A stretch of DNA of 64,000 nucleotides. Origin: Diplonema papillatum. Its lineage: Eukaryota; Euglenozoa; Diplonemea; Diplonemida; Diplonemidae. Position numbers and translations under genes: made by a program. The number at the start of each line of letters is the position of its first letter. Position 1 is the first letter of the stretch. The notes below the pieces were generated by a model. That model had not been told where the DNA came from and ran no database searches. It worked only from the letters and a program-made list of their open reading frames with translations. Below are positions 1 through 10,140 of this stretch, piece after piece. The DNA is taken from the NCBI GenBank assembly GCA_030068145.1, contig JAPJBO010000260.1, positions 1 through 64,000 of the forward strand. The letters are read 5' to 3'.

Positions 1-3000
1 GGAGGCGTCGATGGGGGTAGGCAATGGATCCGTCAAACGTCTTCCTTTCAGCCAAGGAGGTGTCGATGGGGGTAGCGAGGGAGGGTCCGTCGTACGGCTT
101 CCTCGCAGCGGCCAAAGAGGTGTCGATGGGGGTAGCAACGGGGACACGATGGAGCTGGGGGAAGTGGTTCGGCGGCCTTGCGGTGATCGAATGGCGGCGA
201 TCCGGGAAATGCGCGGTTGACGGGGGCAGCTGGACGGAGCCCGGCGTGGCGGAGCTTCCGACACCCGAATGGCGGCGTCGAGGGGAGTCACTCGTTGAGC
301 TGAGCGTGGACGGGCTTCGAGCGCCCATCGAGTAGCGGCGGGGGAAGTGCACGGTTGAGGTGGACGTGTGCTGGTTCGGGTGGCCCGGTGGGCTGGGGGT
401 TCCTGCCACCGCTACCATCCGGTGGGCGTCTGAGGTCGAACCCTGGCGAAGGTTTGCCCGTGCAAGACCAGGAAACCTGGTGGCGGGCGAAGCAGGCGGC
501 GACCCAGCAGAGCTGAGGACGTCCCTTGCAGTGCGGGATCCGGAGGCTAGTGGAAACATCGCTGGATTCCGTGCTGCGGACCTAACCGCCTGCCATCTCG
601 GCTGCTGAGACGCTTGCAGCAGCGCATCGCGAACGCTGACGTCGTGGGAGCTGGTGTTCGGGTATACCGACCGCAGCGACGTGTGACTCTGGTTGTTGGG
701 TGTCACAGGCGGGGTGTACTCCGACAAAGGGGACGCAAGCGGGTTCAAGGCATCGCTGGTGGGGGATATCCCGGACGTCATCACATACAGGTTCGCTGCG
801 CCCGAGCTGCCGAGGGATCGATTGGCGGACACGGGGGTGCCCCGGGCTCTCTCCACTGGAGAAAACTGGCATGGATCTTCTTTCTTGAGGCTGTTCAAAC
901 CGAAAGGCTTCCCGTTCCGGACTGACGTCGACATAGTGTCTGACGAAGGTATCCGGAAACTGGTCTTGACCGTCGAAAGGGTTCCCCCCGTGTCTGCAAA
1001 TGGTGCGTCTTCCGTCTGGAAGTGCTTCATCGAAACGTGCTGCATCGTGTCCTCCATGTGGCTGGCATGCGAAGGCGTGCGAGCAGCCAGCGGATCGCTG
1101 CTATCGGATTTTGCCGCCTTTGGTCCAACTCCCCATTCGTCGTTCTGCAGCCGGTCCCTTCTTTCGGTGCGCAAGAGGCAAATTTCGGTGAACACGTCGA
1201 GAAGAGCCTTGATGACGAGGAAACAAGTCGCGGTGTACAACAAAATTTGCGTCGTGAGAGTCGTCCAGTGGTTCGGGTCGTTCTCGTAGAGCGTGATTGC
1301 GGCGAATATCAACGCGACTGCCTCGCATAGCAGCATCGCGGGGTCAATCAAGTTGTCTCGCTGGCGCACGTGCGGTGCATACCGCAGCTCGAGGAGGAGA
1401 AGCATGCAGAACACCAACGCGCTCGCCAGCTTCGCGTGCCCACACTGGATGTGGTTCGACGTTGGCGTCGCTGTTATAACCGCCAAGGTAAACGCGCCCA
1501 AAAACTCGAGCAGCGCCCACCAAGCGGTGTCTTGCCGGTACGTCAACACCATCGAAGAGTAGCGCAACACCCAGTGCTTCTCTGGACTTGTGCTCACCCA
1601 CTCACCCGGACCGATGACAAAAACCAGCCAACGATGTACAATTACGCCGTCGTAGCGGAACCGTGCTCTGTATTGTGTACCTTCGACCACCCTCCGGAAC
1701 ACCCATATCGGAACAAGGATACAGAGCGCCGACACACCGCACCCCAGAAACCAGGCCCACGTCGACGGGGCGTTGAGGAGGAGGAGCATGCCGCCGAGTG
1801 CGGTGCCTTGGTACAGCCAGATCACGATGAAAAGAGCCGACGACGGAAAGCGAACAAAGCCCCGCACGTCAAGCGGGAGCGATTCCGAGAACAAGGGTCG
1901 CGCCGCTAAGGCGGCACGGTATATGAGGTAGGTGATCCAGTAGAACCCCACCATGAGCGCGGTGTTGCCAATGACGCACCCGAGGGCGTGGCTGCCTTCT
2001 ACTCTGAATCGCAAAGGATGCAGCACAAGCGGCAGCTCGTAGTCACCGTCCACCCGACAATCCATCGACACCATCGCAAGCGTCGTCATCGACGTGGCTG
2101 CCATGCCCGCCGCCGCCAACGAGACGAACGACCCGACCGTCGCTGTATCAGTCACCGACTTAGGAACCGTGCGCAGCGTGCCATCGACTTCGTTCTCAAC
2201 CACACTGGAAACGGGCGACTGCGTGGACGGACTGTCTGAGACGGGACCCTCTGTTTGGCCGGGGGAAGGGGCAGTAGTCGGTGGAACAGCAGTTGCCGGA
2301 GCAGCAGTGGCTGAGGGTGCAGCAGTGGCAGTTGCAGTACTTGGAGCAACAGTTGCCGGTGCCGCAGTAGTCAGAGGTGAAGCTGTTGTTGGTGCAATAG
2401 TTGCCGGGGGTGCTGCAGTAGTTGGAGCAACAGTTGCCGGTGCCGCAGTTGTCAGAGGTGAAGCTGTTGTTGGTGCAATAGTAGCCGGGGGTGCTGCAGT
2501 AGTTGGAGCAACAGTTGCCGGTGCCGCAGATGTCAGAGGTGAAGTTGTTGTTGGTGCAATAGTTGCCGGGGGTGCTACAGTAGTTGGCGCTGTAGTTACC
2601 GGTGCCACAGTTGCTGGTGATGTACTCGCTGGTGCTGCAGTTGCTGGTATTGCAGTTGTTGGCGCTGCAGTTCTCGGTGCCGCAGTTGCTGGTGCTGTAC
2701 TTACCGGTGCTGCAGTTGCTGGTAGTGCAGTTACCGGTGCCGCAGTCACAGGTGCTGTAGTAGCCGGTGCTGAAGTTGCTGGTGATGTGGTTGCTGGTGC
2801 TGTAGTTGCCGGTTCTGAACTTGCTGGTGCTGCAGTTGCCGGTGCTGAGGTAGCTGGTGCTGAGGTTGCTGGTACTGAAGTTGTCGGTGCTGTGGTTGCT
2901 GGTACTGTAGTAGCTGGTGCTGAAGTTGCTGGTGCTGTAGTTGCTGGTGCTGTAGTTGCCGGTGCTGTAGTAGCCGGTGCTGAACTTGCTGGTGCTGCAG

Positions 3001-4336
3001 TTGCTGGTGCTGTGGTTGCTGGTACTGAAGTTGTCGGTGCTGTGGTTGCTGGTGCTGAACTTGCTGGTGCTGAAGTTGCTGGTGCTGTAGTAGCCGGTGC
3101 TGAAGTTGTCGGTGCTGTAGTTGCTGAAGTTGCTGAAGTTGCTGGTGCTAAAGTTGCTGGTGCTGTAGTTGCTGGTGCTGAAGTTGCTGGTGCTGTGGTT
3201 GCTGGTGCTGTAGTAGCCGGTGCTGAACTTGCTGGTGCTGCAGTTGCTGGTGCTGAAGTTGCCGGTGCTGAAGTTGTCGGTGCTGTAGTTGCCGGTGCTG
3301 TGGTTGCCGGTGCTGAAGTTGCTGGTGCTGTGGTTGCTGGTGCTGAAGTTGCTGGTGCTGTAGTTGCTGGTGCTGTGGTTGCTGGTGCTGAAGTTGCTGG
3401 TGCTGAAGTTGCTGGTGCTGGAGTAGCCGGTGCTGAACTTGCTGGTGCTGCAGTTGCCGGTGCTGAAGTTGCCGGTGCTGTAGTTGCCGGTGCTGAAGTT
3501 GTCGGTGCTGTAGTTGCCGGTGCTGAAGTTGCCGGTGCTGTAGTTGCCGGTGCTGTGGTTGCTGGTGCTGTGGTTGCTGGTGCTGGAGTTGCCGGTGCTG
3601 TGGTTGCCGGTGCTGCAGTCGCTGGTGCCGCAGTTGCCGGCACTGCAGTTTGCGGTGCAACTGAGGATGGTACAGACGTCGGAGGCGGCGGAGCCGGTCC
3701 CGAAGGCTGCCTTGGTGTTATGCATGAGTACTTCATCTGAAAGTCGTTCGCGTCAGCACACGCAGCCAGCTGTATTTTGCTTAGGACATGGTCCTTTGGG
3801 CAGCTAATGTCAAAGTTGGCGTATCCAGCGACTGTGGTGCTGGTGCTGCCTATCGTGTAACAAGGGGAAGTTCCATCAAACTTTTCATTCTGTGAGTAGC
3901 CGTACCACGCCTTGGGCTCACCGATGGAGTAGTCGTAGGAGAACTTGGTGTCTGAATTGCAAGTGGTCCAGATCCACTCTTTTAGTGCGTAGTTCGCAGC
4001 GTCCGCGCTGAATACTACCATGTCCGCCATTGTGGTTGCTGTTTCGCACGTCGACTTCCGTGTCGTCGGAGAATTGCCGTCGAACACGTCCGTGTCGCAC
4101 CGCGAACTGCACTGGAGGAAGCCTGCACCGCAATTGCCTTGTACGAATTGGAAGCCGACCAAATACCCGGCCGCGCAATCGCACTCCCAATGCGTGGACT
4201 GAAAGACTGCGCTGGAAGCGTAGCAACCGCCCGTGAACGAAGAGACCGCGCTCTCAGCGAAGCCTAGATGCAGGACAAAAAGCCACAGCGGCGCCGCTAG
4301 CGGAGCACGTGCCCTCGTCGAGGGTTGGCGGCGCAT
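1..4336 (-). CDS. Mucin-like multi-pass surface protein, paralogue 1 (C-terminus beyond window)
   Basis: The frame is open from ATG at 4336-4334 to base 2 with no stop: at least 1,445 codons, running off the left edge. The N-terminus has a hydrophobic signal peptide (LWLFVLHLGF) followed by the Cys-rich domain shared with the two other copies (GCYASS, HWECDC, VGFQFVQGNCGAGFLQC, RCDTDVF). A Thr/Ala/Pro stalk of repeated APATx units follows, at about residues 215-720. About seven membrane segments come next (residues ~780-1070), with conserved blocks such as [39 protein letters not shown] and ERRDRLQ. The long tail is Ser/Pro rich and ends in a short tandem repeat. Codon-level agreement with the copies at 17920 and 24798 makes it a real gene. 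It is the most diverged of the three. Function is unknown. A heavily O-glycosylated cell-surface protein is inferred from architecture, and a loose likeness to kinetoplastid DGF-1/proteophosphoglycan-type proteins is only an impression. Confidence 0.88.
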   Translation of the reverse strand, partial: MRRQPSTRARAPLAAPLWLFVLHLGFAESAVSSFTGGCYASSAVFQSTHWECDCAAGYLVGFQFVQGNCGAGFLQCSSRCDTDVFDGNSPTTRKSTCETATTMADMVVFSADAANYALKEWIWTTCNSDTKFSYDYSIGEPKAWYGYSQNEKFDGTSPCYTIGSTSTTVAGYANFDISCPKDHVLSKIQLAACADANDFQMKYSCITPRQPSGPAPPPPTSVPSSVAPQTAVPATAAPATAAPATTAPATPAPATTAPATTAPATTAPATSAPATTAPTTSAPATTAPATSAPATAAPASSAPATPAPATSAPATSAPATTAPATTAPATSAPATTAPATSAPATTAPATTAPTTSAPATSAPATAAPASSAPATTAPATTAPATSAPATTAPATLAPATSATSATTAPTTSAPATTAPATSAPASSAPATTAPTTSVPATTAPATAAPASSAPATTAPATTAPATTAPATSAPATTVPATTAPTTSVPATSAPATSAPATAAPASSEPATTAPATTSPATSAPATTAPVTAAPVTALPATAAPVSTAPATAAPRTAAPTTAIPATAAPASTSPATVAPVTTAPTTVAPPATIAPTTTSPLTSAAPATVAPTTAAPPATIAPTTASPLTTAAPATVAPTTAAPPATIAPTTASPLTTAAPATVAPSTATATAAPSATAAPATAVPPTTAPSPGQTEGPVSDSPSTQSPVSSVVENEVDGTLRTVPKSVTDTATVGSFVSLAAAGMAATSMTTLAMVSMDCRVDGDYELPLVLHPLRFRVEGSHALGCVIGNTALMVGFYWITYLIYRAALAARPLFSESLPLDVRGFVRFPSSALFIVIWLYQGTALGGMLLLLNAPSTWAWFLGCGVSALCILVPIWVFRRVVEGTQYRARFRYDGVIVHRWLVFVIGPGEWVSTSPEKHWVLRYSSMVLTYRQDTAWWALLEFLGAFTLAVITATPTSNHIQCGHAKLASALVFCMLLLLELRYAPHVRQRDNLIDPAMLLCEAVALIFAAITLYENDPNHWTTLTTQILLYTATCFLVIKALLDVFTEICLLRTERRDRLQNDEWGVGPKAAKSDSSDPLAARTPSHASHMEDTMQHVSMKHFQTEDAPFADTGGTLSTVKTSFRIPSSDTMSTSVRNGKPFGLNSLKKEDPCQFSPVERARGTPVSANRSLGSSGAANLYVMTSGISPTSDALNPLASPLSEYTPPVTPNNQSHTSLRSVYPNTSSHDVSVRDALLQASQQPRWQAVRSAARNPAMFPLASGSRTARDVLSSAGSPPASPATRFPGLARANLRQGSTSDAHRMVAVAGTPSPPGHPNQHTSTSTVHFPRRYSMGARSPSTLSSTSDSPRRRHSGVGSSATPGSVQLPPSTAHFPDRRHSITARPPNHFPQLHRVPVATPIDTSLAAARKPYDGPSLATPIDTSLAERKTFDGSIAYPHRRL
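7..140 (-). repeat. Short tandem repeat in the paralogue 1 tail
   Basis: Three copies of a 55-60 bp unit lie at about 7, 62 and 122. Each contains GTCGATGGGGGTAG and encodes ATPIDTSLA plus a variable linker in the cytoplasmic tail of the minus-strand gene. The repeat may continue beyond the window. The two other paralogues lack it. Confidence 0.7.
2270..3690 (-). repeat. Mucin-stalk minisatellite, paralogue 1
   Basis: About ninety 15-bp units encode APATx pentapeptides, with x mostly T, S, A or V. Every unit has G in the second codon position when read on the plus strand, so all three possible long frames stay open. The sense frame is the one continuous with the conserved N-terminal and membrane domains. 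Confidence 0.85.
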
Positions 4337-4739
4337 CAGTCGAACTCTTCGCCGTCGGCGGTTCTCTTGAATTTCTTGTGCTTTATTTCTTTATTTTTTA
4401 TCGCGTCTGGCAGCAAGTGCCAGACCAACCCGACCAACCCATCCTGTGTTGAACGGTTCCTTGAGGCGGGGAGCACGGGATTACGAGAAGATTCCTACTT
4501 GTACACACCCCAGGTGTCACCCGCAAGCCCGGTGCCGTTTGTCAAGATACGTAGAAGGCGATCCTGTGCTGTGTGAGCTGATGCGTATCATATATCACAG
4601 CAGCCGGCCACCTGGCCTGGAGCGGTCTGTGATGTCGCCGGCCGATTAGAAGAGCGCTCGTCTCTTCGGTCCAATAGGCCTATTTTATCATTTCACCGGG
4701 CTTCTGTTTCTTGATATGAGCAAACTGAAAGCCAACAGA

Positions 4740-4950
4740 ACTTCCAATCTCTCGCGTGTCTAGCATATCGCATAATCACTCAGCTGCAGGAAAAGAAAGC
4801 AACAGCGATGCTCCTAGTAACGGCGAGTGAACAGGGCAGAGCCCTGAACCGGTGTTCTGCGGATATCCGGAATGTGGCGCAAGCTGCTTGAGGACACACC
4901 TGGCGTCGCAGGTAAGTCCCCTGGAACGATGAACGTAACCACTGACCACA
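4740..4950 (+). pseudogene. Large-subunit rRNA 5' fragment
   Basis: The stretch holds landmarks of the start of LSU rRNA in the right order. GCATAT is followed by ACTCAGC, AGGAAAAGAAA, TAGTAACGGCGAGTGAACAG, AGAGCCC, GAATGTGGCG and AAGTCCCCTGGAAC. The conserved core AGTAACGGCGAGTGAACAGGG is near universal in eukaryotic 28S rRNA. Beyond about 4,950 I lose the similarity, and no SSU, ITS or 5.8S lies next to it. It is therefore probably a displaced rDNA fragment rather than a working unit. An individually encoded LSU piece, as some euglenozoans have, is a less likely alternative. Confidence 0.6.
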
Positions 4951-5623
4951 CTGAATACTCTGAATCATCTGCCCCAATTCTGCTGTCGGCAGCTACCAAC
5001 AACTGTTGCAACCGACGCGAGTTGCACCGCGAGCGCGCTGAGTGGGCCTTCCGAGATACCTCGCGAAAGGCTGGCGCAGTGTGGTGCCCATCAGCATGCC
5101 GGCAATTCCCACTGTTGCAGCGACAAAAAAAGTCTTTAAAAGAGATAAAAAAAAAAAGAAACGAGTACAAGATTCCGTGGGTGTAACCATAAATGGATTG
5201 TGGCCCTTTAGTTCACTCTTTTTTTCACCGCGGTGATGTGCGCGGGGGGGCGTCGTCGTAGTTGGTGTTGAACAAGAGCGGTAAGAAAGGTTGTGGGGAT
5301 TTTCGTCAGCTGGGTGGGTGGGGGGAGTGGTTTCGATGGCTTTTTTCTGTGGCCAAACGCATTTGATCAGAAGTTGCGCACCATGGTGAGGTGGCTATAT
5401 TGAGCCGCTGTGAGCTCATTCGCGGGGTCGTATCAGAGAAATACGTGGTGTGGTGGCCGAGTGTTCCTCTCAAGCCAGTCAAGGATTCTGCAGGAAAAGA
5501 CATGCAAAAGGCGGTTGTATCTTGAGGACCTGGCGAGGTTGGCAGACCGATGCGAAGACGGGAAGCAGTAGTAGTAGTAGTTTGAACTTGTTATGCAGCA
5601 ACAATCTGTGACGATAGATTGCA
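4951..5623. other. Non-coding stretch
   Basis: Nothing supported here. It holds A-rich and G-rich runs near 5,140-5,260 and a short TAG-repeat microsatellite at 5,567-5,581. The small reading frames overlap each other on both strands and look random. Confidence 0.5.
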
Positions 5624-6050
5624 CATAGTAGTAGGTATGTGTCGTCTGCCGAAGCAGCCGGAGACAGCAGGCGGGGGGCAGGTCTTGCTTTACTTTTCCC
5701 TTCTTCATGGAGACCCGACCCCGGCATCCATGACTGTCCAATCACTGTCGAGAAAGTTTGCGCCTATTGTGATGAGGTGGTTGACCAGGCCCCCACGAAG
5801 CCTTATACACAACACACGAGGATGCAGCCCTGCTTAGGTCTGCACTCAGCCATCAGGCCAGTGGCTGCTAAGGACCTCCCGACCGGGAGGTTTGCCACTT
5901 TTGTGGCCTTCTATTCGCCGGGCGGTGCTGTAGCACCTGTTCCCCGTCGCATCAAGTACATGATGCTGGTGGTTGGGCGATCGGCGACCGCGACTCAATT
6001 AAGGTGCGGTCAACAGTGTCGTCACGTGAAGGCCCCCCCCATGACACCTA
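5624..6050 (+). repeat. Dispersed repeat family R1, copy 1
   Basis: About 420 bp matches 8354-8765 in the same orientation. Shared blocks include GTATGTGTCGTCTGCCGAAG, GCAGCCGGAGACAGCAGGCG, CAATCACTGTCGAGAA, GATGAGGTGGTTGAC, CAGCCATCAGGCCA and GCGACCGCGACTCAATTAAG. A 210-codon open frame (5639-6271) crosses it, but copy 2 does not preserve that frame, so it is treated as non-coding. No end repeats or tRNA-like boxes were found. Confidence 0.75.
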
Positions 6051-8353
6051 AGACGGGGAGCAAACAAAAATTAGTAGGGGCGCTTTCTTCGTGCGCACTC
6101 GCGGAACTCACCTGCTTTTTTGGTAAGTTCCATGTAGTACTAATTTTTGGTACCAACAAAGCATTGTTAACACAAAATATAGCATTTATTTGGCAAGCTG
6201 ATTTCCGTTCACGTGCCAGTGCAGTATGTTCGCCCGTTCAGACGTTCGACTCTCACATGGCCACTCGCTGAAATACACTGAAAATGCGCTGCTTCGGGCC
6301 GGGCAAAAAACACCGGCTCGGGACGGTTCGCATTTGTGGTACCCCCGAAAACCGAAGTAACGAAGAACGTAAGAACTCAGCACAAACTACGCAGGAACTC
6401 CGCAGGATAGGCCTGGAACTAGTGTGATGGACCTTTCTTCGGAGGGGCTCGCGCACTCAAAGAGACTTATACGCACAAACTACGCAGGAACTCCGCAATA
6501 CGGGATAGAGCTACGATTTTGTACACCGCATGCAGCCGGTGGCTAACGTGCGTTGTCTAAACGGTTCTGACAGGGCTTGTATAACTTGCCACTGCGGCGA
6601 AAAAGTCCAGTACACTTATAAAAAGTAGCCCCCTCGCTGCTTCACAATTTCCTCACGAACTACACACCAATTTGGTTCACTTTTTTTTGTTTTCCTGTCG
6701 GCATCTGGTGCCCTTTTGCTGCCCGGGGGGCGTGACTAGTATGGGTTCTCTCCATCGTCTGCTAGTCGGTTGGGTTTGATTGCACAATATCTTTCATTGG
6801 TGATCATAGGTTAAAGTTTAGCCTGATGAACTACTGTCTCTGCCATGTGTTTACCGGACGCGTTGGTCCCTTCCTCACCGCCTTCCTTCAGCCAGCCCTT
6901 TTTTTCGGAAGTGGAACTAGCATGTTCTTTTAAAGCCACGTCGCACCGCAAGAAAAACAACGTAAGAAACTGAAAAGAAACGGCTTGCATGGTTGCTTGT
7001 TGCACAGAGAGACTGCTGTCGCTATCATGACCATCCAAACGCCCGCCGACAGTGGGGGCTTTTAGGCGTTGGGAAACTTAAAGGATCTGGTTGACCGTAG
7101 AAGCTTGAGGAGGGATAGAAGTCGTATTTTGACAGCGAGACGGTTGACTGTCGTCTGCTGGCACGAGCGAACGAGGTGCAAAAGAAGCGTGCAAACCTCG
7201 GAGTGGGAAATTGGCCTCAACGGAGGCAGCGGCACAATCTGCGTACGACTACACGGCATGCGGAAACCAGAATGCACGTGGCAAGCAGAAATGTGGCGTG
7301 ATGCAGCAAAACAGTGGCTCCAACCGCACGACAATCTTTGCATCAAGATAACGTAAAGAATTGGTTGGCCATAGCTTGGTTTTTGCGCCTGGGGAAGATG
7401 TTTCATGGTTTCGCTTTTCGATGTTGAAAACAAGAACGAGAGTACAATATGATTAACACTGAGGAAGTGAACACTTCCGAAGTTGGGGCTCGCATGCACT
7501 GATAAACGATGCCTTGTATCAGCCTGTACAAAATAACCCTCCTTGGGGGACGAAACTAGTGTCAGGACAGGGACTCCTCATGTGTGATGCTAGCATCACG
7601 CTCTTCTTCGAAGAAGATGAAAAAGACAAGAGGCGTCCCGTACTGGCACTTTTTCAGAGTGCAAGTTCGCTTTGGGATCCGGGGTTTTTCATTGGCTTCG
7701 TTTTACTTTTCACGTGCAACCGATGTTCAGAAAATGTTCACTACAGCTCGTACTTTAAGGAAAGGAACAATCAACGATTCGAGGAATCTTTCGGCGACTC
7801 CTGGTTGTGTTTTTGGGGTTTCGCAACTGTTTCCATCTCACCCCTGTCGTGCCGGCTGTAGTCTGACTCTCATTCAGAGAAGATTCAGTACACTCAACTC
7901 ACGCAGCCACGTGACGGGCCAGGCCTTGACCTGGAGATGACACTTTTTCCAGTGGATACTTTCGGGGTTCGAGGTTGAAGGGTATTCAGCAGCATGATGT
8001 TGCTTTGAGGAATTAGTGGCTGCAGTCTGAATGTTCGTTGAAAGCAGGCAAAGAGCCCGCACAGCAACGGTTTTGGCAGTGAAAATGGCCTTGATGATGG
8101 ACTTCCCTTATCACAGGTCAAAACGACCCAACGACCACACCCAGGTTGCTGGGTAAAAGCTGGACCCAGCTACAAGTCGCTGGGTCAGTTTTCTTGGAGG
8201 ACACACTCTCAGTAGCACAGCTAATCCAAAAGTGAACGTTCACCCCAACGGCCTGTCTCGTTAGACAGTCGAATGATTGGATTTAAGGGTCACCTGGAAT
8301 TGGTTTCTCCGTTCGCGGAGTGCTACCTCTCTAAAAACCCTGTTCCAGGGGGT
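6051..8353. other. Non-coding stretch with repeat scraps
   Basis: No gene is supported. About 60 bp at 6,425-6,485 (TCTTCGGAGGGGCTCGCGCA) recurs near 34,675. At 6,695-6,770 is a motif shared with 41,090 (GGGGCGTGACTAGTA). GTGCAAGTTCGCTT at 7,657 belongs to a short repeat also seen near 9,310, 36,790, 43,065 and 45,085. TGATGCTAGCATCA at 7,585 is a 14-bp palindrome also seen near 47,221. Confidence 0.5.
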
Positions 8354-8765
8354 GTAGTAGTAGTATGTGTCGTCTGCCGAAGCAGCCGGAGACAGCAGGC
8401 GCAGGTGCTTTACATTCTCTTCTTCGTGGAGACCCACCCCCGGCATCCCGGCTATCCAATCACTGTCGAGAACGGTTTGCGCCTGTTGTGATGAGGTGGT
8501 TGACACGAAGCCTTGTACACAACACGGCTACAGCACGAGGATGCAGCGCTGCTTAGGTGTGCACTCAGCCATCAGGCCATTGGCTGCTTAGCACCCCCCG
8601 ACCAGTCGATTTGCCACTGTAGCCCTCTGGGCGGTGCTGTCAGCACTTGTTCCGCGTCGCATCAAGTACATGGTGCTGGCGGTTGGGGGATCGGCGACCG
8701 CGACTCAATTAAGGTGACGTCAGCAGTGTCGCCACGTGAAGGCCCCCCCATGACACTTACACAGG
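8354..8765 (+). repeat. Dispersed repeat family R1, copy 2
   Basis: Second copy of the 5624-6050 repeat, same strand, with scattered substitutions and indels. Both begin just after a TAG-type microsatellite and both end near a G/C-rich tract followed by GACAC-rich sequence. Confidence 0.75.
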
Positions 8766-10000
8766 GGGAACAAAAAAACAAGAATATAGAAAGATAGTGA
8801 TTGGTTTTAGACTGTTTCTGTTCTTTAAATATTTGTTTGTGCGGTCGACGGTTTTACGTCGTCCTCGGCGACTTCTCTTTTTTTATTTTACCAATTCGTT
8901 CAAAAATTTTGTCTTGCTCTAAAACGACTTTCAATAAAACCCGTTCGCCCAAACAAAGGCAGGGCGACCCATGTGGGGTGCGCGGGCCGGCGAGCTTGCA
9001 GCAGGGCTGCGCCGACGCAGTGCACGCACTTGTATCTGCTGCTGCATCGTGTTGTGGCCAATGAGAGGGGTCGGCATCGTAGTCGATTCACGGCCGTTCT
9101 GGGCCCGAAGACGAGTCGCAATGAAACACACGAGTTCGATGCCTTGAAAGGTAAAAAAGGCGTCACCGAAACAGATGGAGAGGAAGAACAGGCATGACGT
9201 AGCGATCTTGTGGGCGCTAAGCCATACGCAGGAGGCCGGATAACCGGCCCCCCGAGGAGGGTCATTGTTTGTGGATCTGATCCCAAGGTATGCGAAAGGA
9301 GAAGTTTTTTAGAGTGAAAGTTCGCTTGAAACTCCGGGGTTTTAAAGTCTCCGGTGACCTTCGTCGTCATTTTTAGAGTTAAAGTTCGCTTGTTGTGTGA
9401 ACTGGGGTAGTAGTCCTTGCCGCCTCTGTTCTTTGCCGCTCTTTATATACCTCGTAGGGGGGTTTCTGTACTGGCCCTGGTTCCGGAAAGGTTCTCTTCA
9501 GTACGACATCCGCTGCTGGCGAATACCGAAGATTCGGTGCTACCGCACCGAATCTAACGTATTTCCACCGAAGGGGACCGGTGTGTTTACGCGTGCTTAT
9601 TGCGGGAGGTGGGATAGGGCAAGCCTCGCCTCGCTCTCACCCGGAGCATCATTGAGAGGTTCCAGCTGATTGCCCTCATATGGATGAGACAAGGTTTGGA
9701 AGATGATGGTGAAAAACGTGGCGAATGAATTGACACCGGTCTAGGTTCATCCTGTGCTCGTAAGGCATGCTGTCTTTTCTCTTCTCCGCTCACTTCTTGG
9801 GGTATGCTCGGTTTTACGGCCCGGTTGCGTTAGCCTTTACAGACTGACGATATGTGGGCTAGTTGCCACCCCCTGCAAAATCATGTTTCATTCGTCCTGT
9901 AGGCCCCGTTCCGGACGCCAGTATCCCCTCCGCTGCATCGTATCCCGGTACCTAGCAACCACGAGCTCGTGGTAGCACATCCTGGGTGGTATGAGGACGT
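8766..10000. other. Non-coding stretch with short dispersed repeats
   Basis: The 9,312-9,385 segment carries the short repeat TTTAGAGTGAAAGTTCGCTT followed by AACTCCGGGGTTTTAAAGTC twice in degenerate form. Related copies occur near 10,165, 11,470, 43,065, 46,230 and 46,360. No supported gene. Confidence 0.5.
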
Positions 10001-10140
10001 AGTATGTACACCTACGAGTAGAGTGTATACATACGTACTACATACTACTACATACTACCATACATACTACCCTGTAGTACCATGTGGTACTACGTGGTGG
10101 TACCACGTAGGTGCATGTGGTGGTATGTGATACCACTCCG
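10001..10140. repeat. TAC-rich palindromic tract
   Basis: About 140 bp built almost only of GTA/TAC steps. It contains two near-touching hairpins. One has GTAGTACCA and TGGTACTAC arms around TG. The other has CTACGTGGT and ACCACGTAG arms around GGT. The tract is self-complementary at several offsets and could extrude cruciforms. Confidence 0.8.

Noticed and set aside
2094-3740. 548-codon plus frame and the 509-codon minus NFSTSN-type frame at 2196-3725
   Set aside because: Both are alternative frames of the paralogue 1 stalk. Neither joins the conserved N-terminal or membrane domains, and the APATx frame does.
5639-6271. 210-codon plus frame
   Set aside because: It crosses dispersed repeat R1, whose second copy does not keep the frame, and shows no domain.
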